The notes beneath the pieces are model-generated. The model was not told where the DNA came from, searched no databases, and saw nothing but the letters and a program-made list of their open reading frames with translations. A program made the translations under genes and the position numbers. From CAZYSK01 sp964649415 (GTDB lineage: Bacteria; Chloroflexota; Anaerolineae; B4-G1), in NCBI GenBank assembly GCA_964649415.1, contig CAZYSK010000106.1:1-16871 (forward strand): a DNA stretch of 16,871 bases. The letters are read 5' to 3'. Shown here piece by piece: positions 1 through 5,980 of the stretch. Every line of letters starts with the position of its first letter. Position 1 is the stretch's first letter.

Positions 1-49
1 ACCCTTTGTCAAATCGCACAAATCAAGTGCGCTCACAATTCCAGAGATG
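1..49. other. Foreign-looking left-edge sequence
   Basis: The 48-residue repeats of the following gene predict that more repeat sequence should precede position 50, but positions 1 to about 49 do not match it. The stretch is AT-richer than its surroundings. It contains a small inverted repeat, CGCAC and GTGCG around AAATCAA, and a TGTCAAA string at 7-13. It may be the end of an insertion sequence, or a contig-end or assembly junction. I cannot name a family. Confidence 0.35.
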
Positions 50-601
50 CACCCTAGTGACAACGACGCCCTCAAGTACGCCTGGTACAGCGGCACCACC
101 TGGATGACCCAGACCGTGGATGCTGGCCTGGGGTTTCTTGGCGGGCACACCTCGCTGGCGCTGGACGCGAGCGGCCACCCGCGCATCAGCTACTACGACT
201 GGAGCAGCGGCGACCTGAAGTACGCCTGGTACAGCGGCACCACCTGGCTCAAACAGACCGTGGACAGCAGCGGTCGGGTGGGCAAGTTCACCTCGCTGGC
301 GCTGGATGGGAATGGCAACCCGCGCATCAGCTACTTCGATAGTAGCAACGATGCCCTCAAGTACGCCTGGTACGATGGCACCGGTTGGATCATGTGCACC
401 CTGGATAGCGGCCTGGGCGACGATGGCGGGCACACCTCGCTGGCGTTGGATGAGGACGGCGACGCCCACATCAGCTACTACGACGCCACCAACGGTGACC
501 TGAAGTACAAGTACGTCCACATCCACCGGGTGTTCCTGCCGCTCGCACCGCACCATTATCCGTATTATCCGCTGTTCGTGCCGATCGTCGGGTGGCACTG
601 A
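47..601 (+). CDS. Secreted repeat protein, C-terminal fragment
   Basis: This is the 3' end of a protein made of tandem repeats of 47 to 48 residues. The units begin LKYAWY at residues 9, 57, 104 and 152 (the last one short), and each holds a TSLALD.xG.xxISYxD core. The aromatic, Gly/Asp-rich pattern suggests a beta-rich extracellular fold such as a beta-propeller. The last 30 residues hold VFLPLAP and are rich in Tyr, Pro and His; VFLPL/VYLPL-like tails are common on Chloroflexota surface proteins, to my knowledge. The frame is open to the left edge, but homology to the repeat is lost before about position 50. The ATG at 47 is therefore unlikely to be the native start, and the gene is 5'-truncated or interrupted. 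It is the only gene on the plus strand and converges with the membrane protein at 665-3013. Its function is unknown. Confidence 0.75.
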   Translation: MHPSDNDALKYAWYSGTTWMTQTVDAGLGFLGGHTSLALDASGHPRISYYDWSSGDLKYAWYSGTTWLKQTVDSSGRVGKFTSLALDGNGNPRISYFDSSNDALKYAWYDGTGWIMCTLDSGLGDDGGHTSLALDEDGDAHISYYDATNGDLKYKYVHIHRVFLPLAPHHYPYYPLFVPIVGWH

Positions 602-617
602 CCGCCGTGCTCACATA

Positions 618-652
618 CAGGTGCCACGCGCATGCCAGGCGCGTGGCACCTG
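618..652. terminator. Perfect 14-bp hairpin between convergent genes
   Basis: The arms CAGGTGCCACGCGC (618-631) and GCGCGTGGCACCTG (639-652) are perfectly complementary around the 7-base loop ATGCCAG. The hairpin sits between the stop at 601 on the plus strand and the stop at 665 on the minus strand, where a bidirectional terminator would be expected. Neither side has a clear T-run. It could instead be a REP-like dispersed palindrome. Confidence 0.6.
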
Positions 653-664
653 GTCTCCACTGCG

Positions 665-3013
665 TCACACCAGCGCCGCCAAACCGGCCAGCCCGACGAG
701 CGCCACGGCCACGCAGGTCTGCGGGATGCCGAGCACCGGCACGAGGAATGCAGCGCTCAGCAGTGCCCCCAGGCAGCCGCCTACCAGGTCGGCCCCGTAG
801 AGCAGTCCCGCCGCACGGCCCGCGTCCCCCGGCATCAGCGTCGCTGCCAGGGGGAAGGCCATGCCAGTGAGCGCGCCGGCCGCGAGGGCCAGCAGGGGGA
901 ACACGAACGCCGGGGCGGGGACGGGCAGCGAGAGGATGAGCGGGAACAGGCCGCTGTAGGCGGCAGTGGCGGCCTGTACGGCGATCAGCGACCGGCGGGC
1001 TTCCCTCTGTCCCTGAGAGGCCGAGCTGGTGATCGGCGTGCCCACCAGCATCCGATTGCTGGCCGCGCCGCCCAACGCCAACCCGGCCATGAAAGCCGTC
1101 ACGATCAGGCTGACCTGCGCGTAGACCGTGCCGTGCAGCACCTGGAAGGCGAAGAGGATCACTACCTCCAGCGCCATCTCCGCCAGGCCGATGGTGGCGA
1201 TGGCGAACGGGACGGCCCACCTGCGCCGCCAGCGCAGCAGCCCCACGGCCAGCGCCAGTGGCACCGCTACCCACCACAGGTTGACCAGCCCCGCCCGCTC
1301 GAAAACCCCGCGCAGATTGGGGTAGAAGCGCGAGAGCCACAGCGCCAGGTCGTAGTAGTAGCAGATGGGCGCCAGATCGCGGTTGAGGCGCACGCCCTCC
1401 GTCGCTGCCAGTTCTGCCTGTACCCCCGCGAAACGGTCGGTGGTGAAGACGTACTCGACGTAGCCCGTGGTCACCCAGCGGGTCTCGACGCCGCGCCCTG
1501 CCATACGCGCCACCAGCGCGGTGGGAGTGGTCTCCAGGTCGCCGGCAGAGGCGAGGAAGAAGTTGTGCTCGCCGGGGAGCACAACTACCTCTGGGAACTC
1601 CACCCGCAGCGTGTGGTAGACGCTGCCGTTGCGCCGGGCCAACTCGGCGCTCCAGTAGTTCTCGGCCGAGGGTAACCCCAGTGCGAAGACGCCACCGGGG
1701 GCCAGCACTGCGCGTACCGCGGCGAAAAACTCCCGCGTATAGAAGCGATTGAGCGCCCCGGTGGACGGTTCGGGCAGGTCGAGGATGACGACGTCGAACG
1801 TCTGGTGGGTATCCGCGACGTATAGCCGGCCGTCGGTGAGCGCCAGCGTGACGCGCGGATCGTCCAGCACGGCAGCGTCTTCGGGAGCCAGATGGGCCTG
1901 CGCCGCCTCGATCAACAGCGGGTCGAGCTCGACGTAGGTCACGCCCGCGACAGGGTGCTTGAGTATCTCGCGCACGCCCCCGGCCACGCCCCCGCCGATG
2001 AGCAGAACCTCCCGAGGCTCGGGGTGCATCAGCAGCGGGAAATGGGCCACCTCCTCAGGGAACGTGCCCTGGGTCTCGAAGGCGAGCAGGCCGTTCTGGA
2101 AGAAGACGCGCTGCCCATCTCGGGCTTGTACCACGATGCGGCCGTAGGGGGAGTCGCCCGCGAAGGCCAGGGCGGGCTGTTTCAATGCGGCGGATTGCCG
2201 CAATCCGGCGGACCATTGCCAGCGGAGGGTCGCACGATGGAGAGAGCGGCCCACCGGAAGGGCGGCGAGGGCCAGGACGAGGAATACCGCTAAAGGCAGT
2301 TTCAGGTTCCAGGTTTCAGGTTTCAGCAGACCTCGATCGTGTGTCCAGGGGAGAAACCAGGTTTTTCCATGCGATGGCGCGCCATCAGAATGGCGTTGCC
2401 AAAGACCTGGTTTCTGCGAATCGTGCATCCAGAGCCGGAGTGCCAGGCCCGCGTTGACAGCGCCGACGAGGAGGGCAGCCTGGAAGGGATCGAGCCAGCG
2501 GACGAAGGCGAAACTGAAGAGCGCCCCGCCGAAGACAGCACCGGCGCTCTCCCATACGTAGGCCCGGCCGGCTGTGCCGCTCTGCCCCGGCATCACCGTC
2601 AACGACGCTCCCAGTGTGAACAGGAAACCGGACAGCAGGCACAACGGAGCCAGAACCAGGATCACGCCCCCTACCATCGGTCCGAACTCAACGAAGGCAC
2701 CCGGCGTGACGCCCAGGAGGGTGCGCGCACCGCGTACCAGTGCGATCTGCGCCGGCAGCAGCGCCGCCGCCAGCGCCAACCCGGCCGCGAACGTGACCCG
2801 TCCCCGGGTTTCTCCTGCGCCCCCGCTGAAGCGGGGCGTCCGTGGGACCCACCGGGACGCCGTTCCCGCGCCCGCCGCCACCCAGGCCAGCCAGGCCGCC
2901 AGCGCGAGACCGAAGAGCAACTCGTTGCCGTAGAATGTGGCGACCAATTCGCGCATGAGCAGCACCTGCGCGATGGTCGAGGTGAAGCCGGCGGCGGCAA
3001 GAGCGATTCGCAT
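665..3013 (-). CDS. Polytopic membrane protein with spermidine synthase-like domain
   Basis: The protein has 782 residues. Hydrophobic segments at about 1-200 and 575-782 flank a soluble aminopropyltransferase-like Rossmann domain at about 270-540. Domain landmarks are GGGVAGG (340-346), VELD (361-364), DD (384-385), TDG (393-395), LDLPEPST (411-418) and the FYTREFF stretch (424-430). Classical spermidine synthases have GGGDGG and a second acidic residue in D..D; here the Asp of the glycine motif is replaced by Val/Ala and the second Asp by E415, so the true substrate is uncertain. The start is set at the ATG at 3013, preceded by GGGGAG and 4 bases after the stop of the upstream oxidoreductase gene; an in-frame extension upstream to about 3130 overlaps that gene and looks unnatural. 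Residues 200-221 and 230-239 are encoded by repeats, and so is QREARRS (669-675). It is the last gene of the minus-strand run. Confidence 0.8.
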   Translation of the reverse strand: MRIALAAAGFTSTIAQVLLMRELVATFYGNELLFGLALAAWLAWVAAGAGTASRWVPRTPRFSGGAGETRGRVTFAAGLALAAALLPAQIALVRGARTLLGVTPGAFVEFGPMVGGVILVLAPLCLLSGFLFTLGASLTVMPGQSGTAGRAYVWESAGAVFGGALFSFAFVRWLDPFQAALLVGAVNAGLALRLWMHDSQKPGLWQRHSDGAPSHGKTWFLPWTHDRGLLKPETWNLKLPLAVFLVLALAALPVGRSLHRATLRWQWSAGLRQSAALKQPALAFAGDSPYGRIVVQARDGQRVFFQNGLLAFETQGTFPEEVAHFPLLMHPEPREVLLIGGGVAGGVREILKHPVAGVTYVELDPLLIEAAQAHLAPEDAAVLDDPRVTLALTDGRLYVADTHQTFDVVILDLPEPSTGALNRFYTREFFAAVRAVLAPGGVFALGLPSAENYWSAELARRNGSVYHTLRVEFPEVVVLPGEHNFFLASAGDLETTPTALVARMAGRGVETRWVTTGYVEYVFTTDRFAGVQAELAATEGVRLNRDLAPICYYYDLALWLSRFYPNLRGVFERAGLVNLWWVAVPLALAVGLLRWRRRWAVPFAIATIGLAEMALEVVILFAFQVLHGTVYAQVSLIVTAFMAGLALGGAASNRMLVGTPITSSASQGQREARRSLIAVQAATAAYSGLFPLILSLPVPAPAFVFPLLALAAGALTGMAFPLAATLMPGDAGRAAGLLYGADLVGGCLGALLSAAFLVPVLGIPQTCVAVALVGLAGLAALV
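992..1010 (-). repeat. AGAGGGAAGC-type repeat copy 1, inside a CDS
   Basis: On the minus strand this reads CAGAGGGAAGCCCGCCGG, close to the copy at 13046-13070. It encodes QREARRS in a loop of the spermidine synthase-like protein. The neighbouring bases up to about 1045 resemble the hairpin-bearing copy at 15513-15558. Confidence 0.5.
2191..2207. repeat. Short palindrome CGGATTG-CCG-CAATCCG, inside a CDS
   Basis: Perfect 7-bp arms surround a 3-base centre. It belongs to a family with copies at 4267-4301 and 10499-10515 and decayed relatives at 13500, 13620 and 13684. Here it lies in frame in the spermidine synthase-like gene, encoding part of GLRQSAA just before the soluble domain. Confidence 0.6.
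2299..2326. repeat. Four tandem heptamers GTTTCAG, inside a CDS
   Basis: Units are GTTTCAG, GTTCCAG, GTTTCAG, GTTTCAG with no gaps. On the coding strand they give LKPETWNLKL (residues 230-239) between a membrane segment and the soluble domain. Related heptamers appear at the start of the MEMO-AMMECR1 gene (about 5957-5971). Confidence 0.75.
2352..2415. repeat. Palindromic element copy A (KPG...KTWF), in frame in a CDS
   Basis: The 64-bp element has perfect 10-bp terminal inverted repeats, AGAAACCAGG (2352-2361) and CCTGGTTTCT (2406-2415). Inside it share CCATGCGATGG and GCCAAAGA with copy B in ccsA, but in the opposite orientation relative to the window. It is translated as about residues 200-221 of the spermidine synthase-like protein, beginning KPGLW and ending KTWF, without breaking the frame. 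Confidence 0.85.
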
Positions 3014-3017
3014 GTCG

Positions 3018-4178
3018 TCACACTCTCCCCACGCTGAGCATGTAGAGCGCAGCTTCCTCCTCGGACGCAGCCGACGTCGACCGCAGCCGGTCGGTGTCAA
3101 CGTCCGCGCCGCCCAGCCCCAGCAGGTCATTGAGTTCGTCGTCGAGGAAAGCGCCCACGGCGCAGGCTCCCAGGCCCATGGAAGTAGCCGCCAGGTAGAG
3201 GTTCTGCCCCACGTGCCCTGCCTCCAGCATCACGTACCGGTACGTTCGCTCGCGGTACTTCCAACGCGTGCGCTGGAAGATCGCCGAGAGGACGAAACAC
3301 ACACCGGCCTGCCCGAGGAAGGATTGCCATAGCCCGGCCTGCGTCACCGCGGCCCGGAAGTCACCCCGCTTGATCAACTCCAGCTCGTGCTCCTGGACGG
3401 CATAGTGGTAGATGCCCGCCTCCAACCCTGCAACGTCGTGCACGACCGCGTATAGCTCGATGGGGTAGAGCGCTCCGGCCGAGGGTGCCGCGCGGAAGCT
3501 CCAGCGCGGTTCGGTGATGCCCTGAGCTGCGTGCAGCAGGCGCGAGATCTGATCCAACGACAGCGACTCGGCGGCATAGTCGCGCACCGAACGGCGTGCC
3601 TCAAGGGTCTCCTCCAGGGCAAGTCCCTCGTGGCCATGAGGGTCAGGGAGCGCGATACGTTCCGCGCCGGCGTAGACTTTGTAGCGCGCCGGTTGATCGC
3701 CCCAGTCGGACACTGCCCTCAGGGCAGCGGAGTAACCGGGCTTGCTCCACCGGTGGTACAGCGCTCCCAGGTCCCCGCCCTCTATGGGGAGCTCCGCCGG
3801 ACGCCCGACGGGTTGGAACCAACCCGCCTGTTCGGGAGCACGCGGCAGCAATCGACCGAGCGCGAATCCCCCGGCAGCCGCCAGCGCGGAGACGAGGAAT
3901 CCCCGGCGGCCTGGCGAGTGTGCGCCCTCCAGGCGTTTCTGCGTCGGTGATTCCTGTTCCCGTCGCCGCGTGAACCGCCACCGGAGATAGGTCTTGACCT
4001 GCCTCCAGTTGAGGATCAGGTGCACCACGGCAAGAGCGGCGCAGACGTACCCCGCGGCGCTGTGCAGGGCGATCCGTGGAAGGCCGAATGCGTCCGCCAC
4101 CAGTCCGCTCAGCGCCGTGTACAGGCCGCTCAAGGCCATGGCGGCGATGACGAGGTAGTCCACATCCCGTCTTTCCAT
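3018..4178 (-). CDS. Membrane-anchored SagB-type nitroreductase-family oxidoreductase
   Basis: The 386-residue protein has an N-terminal pair of hydrophobic segments (about 8-28 and 40-58), an RRGFL plus hydrophobic stretch at about 91-112, and a SagB/nitroreductase domain at about 190-386. Visible landmarks of that FMN family are EARRSVRDY, the AAPSAGALYPIELY stretch, AGIYHY, MLEAGHVGQNLYL and GLGACAVGAF. SagB-type enzymes oxidise azolines to azoles using FMN, but distant members have unknown substrates. H39 and H53 in the N-terminal part are spaced as heme-b ligands often are, reminiscent of DUF4405-type domains. The start at 4178 is fixed by AGGAGG upstream; the in-frame region before it (to 4430) overlaps the next gene and has no such site. 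Together these suggest a membrane flavoenzyme exchanging electrons with heme or quinone; that is inference. Confidence 0.8.
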   Translation of the reverse strand: MERRDVDYLVIAAMALSGLYTALSGLVADAFGLPRIALHSAAGYVCAALAVVHLILNWRQVKTYLRWRFTRRREQESPTQKRLEGAHSPGRRGFLVSALAAAGGFALGRLLPRAPEQAGWFQPVGRPAELPIEGGDLGALYHRWSKPGYSAALRAVSDWGDQPARYKVYAGAERIALPDPHGHEGLALEETLEARRSVRDYAAESLSLDQISRLLHAAQGITEPRWSFRAAPSAGALYPIELYAVVHDVAGLEAGIYHYAVQEHELELIKRGDFRAAVTQAGLWQSFLGQAGVCFVLSAIFQRTRWKYRERTYRYVMLEAGHVGQNLYLAATSMGLGACAVGAFLDDELNDLLGLGGADVDTDRLRSTSAASEEEAALYMLSVGRV

Positions 4179-4246
4179 ATCAGCCTCCTGCACTACTATC
4201 CAGTGGCCTCCAGTCGGAACCCTATCGCACACTCGGCGATCCGTGC

Positions 4247-4314
4247 AGACCCTAAAGGTTTTCCAACGGATTGTTCCACTCCGCCGGATTGGAACAATCC
4301 GCGCCTTTAGGTCT
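4247..4314. repeat. Nested palindrome between oxidoreductase and MEMO-AMMECR1 genes
   Basis: The outer arms are CCTAAAGG (4251-4258) and CCTTTAGG (4304-4311), extended by AGAC and GTCT with one bulged C. The inner arms CGGATTGTTCC (4267-4277) and GGAACAATCCG (4291-4301) are perfect. The inner part belongs to the CGGATTG...CAATCCG family. It lies just after the MEMO-AMMECR1 stop codon (4313-4315) and could fold as a long RNA hairpin that attenuates the two genes downstream. No T-run follows it. Confidence 0.7.
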
Positions 4315-5980
4315 ACCTCTCCCCAAACACCAGCGCTGTGAAGGCGTATATGCTGGCGTTCTCCTGCCAGCAGCCCGGCGGCAAGCCTGCCTTCTGACAC
4401 AACTCCTCGAAGAAAGTCGCCCGATCCCATCCTTGCTCGGCCGGTACCTGCGGCAGGAGCAGCCCCTGGCGGCCGTCCTTGAAGATCATCAGGCCGTGGG
4501 TGCCGACCTGCACCTGTTCGGCATCGGTCACCCGGCGAAAGGGGGACAGGACGGAGATCTCGACCGTGACGCCGGGCAGATTCTCCCGCGTGAGGGCCGG
4601 AAACCGGGGGTCCTGCGTGGCCGCCGACACCGCCGTCTGCTGCACGACCTGGTGGAGTGGCAGATCAGCCCGCGTGTGGCCGATGCAGCCGCGCAGTTGC
4701 CCGTCCTGCTTCAACGTGACGAAGGCCCCTGAGCGGCGATTCAGAATCGGATCGTCGGTCCCATCGTCTGGGACCTCTGGGACCTGGCCTGTGTCCAGAT
4801 ATTCTGCCAGCGTCTCACGGACCAGGGCCAACAGCTCCTCTCGTTGGGCCTGGGTCAAGTCGGGTGGCTCGTAGCGCCAGAGCATCACCGCCCCGTAGCC
4901 CACTACCTGACTCCTGTCGCCGGCGGGGGAATCGCCGGAGTTCGCATAGCGCAGCACATTGATCGTATCTGCCCCCAGCCCCTGTGCGACGCGCATCGTC
5001 ACCAGGATAGGGCCGCGACCGCAGGCGCAGGTCGCCAGGTTGGGGAAACCTGCTGCCATGAGCGCCGCGCTCGTTTCACGCACCCGCGTTGGGTCGCCGG
5101 TCTCTATCGCGGTCAGTGTGGCCCCGTCGATGACCAGGGCGTCGTCGTAGGCCGGGTAGTGAGAAAGGTCGGAACTGGCGATCAGCACCGTGCGCCGGCC
5201 AGGACGGCCTTGCTCCCCTCTAGACTGGGTGGGGAGCGCCGATAGCAGCGCGCCGGTCAGCGCCTGCACTGCATCCTCGTCGTCTGTCCCCATCAGCACC
5301 GGGACAATGCGGCAGCCGGGACAGACCCGCTGGAGGAAGGGCAGCTCGATCTCGATGGGATGCTCCCCCTCGTGAGCATCCGGGTCGAAGGTGATGCGTG
5401 GGTCGGCCGCCACCAGTGCCTGGGCCAGTTCCACGTCCACCGGCACCACCCCCAGCGGCGTCTCGAAGCCCCCTTCGGCCCAGACAGAGATGGGATCGGA
5501 CAAGGGCGACTGGTGGTCTGAGGCGATGATGACGGCGACGTCGTAGTCTCCCCCATCCATCTGTCGAAAAGCGGCCGCCGCCACCGGCCCCGAGTACACG
5601 TAACCGGCGTGGGGCACGATGAGACCTATGGGTGCCCCGTCCACCGGTTCCACCGCGGCCAGCATCTGATCGATCAGCCTCGCCAGTTCATCGGCGTCGT
5701 CCGGATACCACGAGCCAGCGACAGCGGCGGGGCGAATCCGTCCCGGTGGAGGCGTTGGGGTAGGCTCCGTGGAAGAAGCCGCTTCGCTACCCTCTAGATC
5801 GGAAGGAGTCGCTTCGCTACCCTCTGGATCTAAGGACGTCGGCGGGCCAGTTCGCGTTGCCGGAGTGGTCGGACGCGTGGTCTCCCCGGGCTGGCCAGTG
5901 CAGGCAGAGAGGATCAGTGCGGTCAGAGTCAGCGCCAGAAGTGATCTGAAGTCGCAGGATTCAGGTTTCATCTCCTCCAT
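4313..5980 (-). CDS. MEMO-AMMECR1 fusion lipoprotein (AmmeMemoRadiSam system)
   Basis: The 555-residue protein begins with a hydrophobic leader and a lipobox, LSAC (24-27), so export and lipid anchoring are likely. A Thr/Pro-rich linker (28-80) precedes a MEMO domain (about 81-370) with PHAGYVYSG (123-131), H156, SSDLSHY (H274) and CGRGP (C320); these line up with the His/His/His/Cys site of MEMO1. An AMMECR1 domain follows (about 375-552) with LRGCIG at 429-434. MEMO and AMMECR1 proteins co-occur with a radical SAM enzyme, found here two genes upstream at 9336; the joint reaction is not known. Two ATGs are possible (5980 or 5971); the first overlaps the cyclase gene by 20 bases. The linker includes two copies of a 30-bp repeat encoding EGSEA, and residues 253-262 come from another repeat copy. 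Confidence 0.9.
   Translation of the reverse strand: MEEMKPESCDFRSLLALTLTALILSACTGQPGETTRPTTPATRTGPPTSLDPEGSEATPSDLEGSEAASSTEPTPTPPPGRIRPAAVAGSWYPDDADELARLIDQMLAAVEPVDGAPIGLIVPHAGYVYSGPVAAAAFRQMDGGDYDVAVIIASDHQSPLSDPISVWAEGGFETPLGVVPVDVELAQALVAADPRITFDPDAHEGEHPIEIELPFLQRVCPGCRIVPVLMGTDDEDAVQALTGALLSALPTQSRGEQGRPGRRTVLIASSDLSHYPAYDDALVIDGATLTAIETGDPTRVRETSAALMAAGFPNLATCACGRGPILVTMRVAQGLGADTINVLRYANSGDSPAGDRSQVVGYGAVMLWRYEPPDLTQAQREELLALVRETLAEYLDTGQVPEVPDDGTDDPILNRRSGAFVTLKQDGQLRGCIGHTRADLPLHQVVQQTAVSAATQDPRFPALTRENLPGVTVEISVLSPFRRVTDAEQVQVGTHGLMIFKDGRQGLLLPQVPAEQGWDRATFFEELCQKAGLPPGCWQENASIYAFTALVFGER
5206..5228 (-). repeat. AGAGGGAAGC-type repeat copy 2, inside a CDS
   Basis: The minus strand reads CCAGTCTAGAGGGGAGCAAGG and is translated as SRGEQGRPG (residues 253-261) in a loop of the MEMO domain, just before the SSDLSHY motif. 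The frame is unbroken. It matches the copy at 15513-15537, which has GTCTAGAGGGAAACAAAGC. Confidence 0.65.
5778..5830 (-). repeat. Tandem pair of AGAGGGAAGC-type repeats, inside a CDS
   Basis: Two units start 30 bases apart (5778 and 5808). On the minus strand each contains AGAGGGTAGCGAAGCG. They encode PEGSEATPSDLEGSEAASS (residues 52-70) in the linker between the lipobox and the MEMO domain. Confidence 0.75.

Noticed and set aside
632..1675. Long plus-strand open frame (347 codons) opposite the spermidine synthase-like gene
   Set aside because: It is low in hydrophobic patterning, rich in Arg/Gln/His, and lies opposite a clear membrane protein gene; it is a GC-rich antisense shadow.
4179..4430. 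Extended N-terminus of the SagB-type protein
   Set aside because: It would run through the nested palindrome and into the MEMO-AMMECR1 gene, while AGGAGG directly precedes the ATG at 4178.
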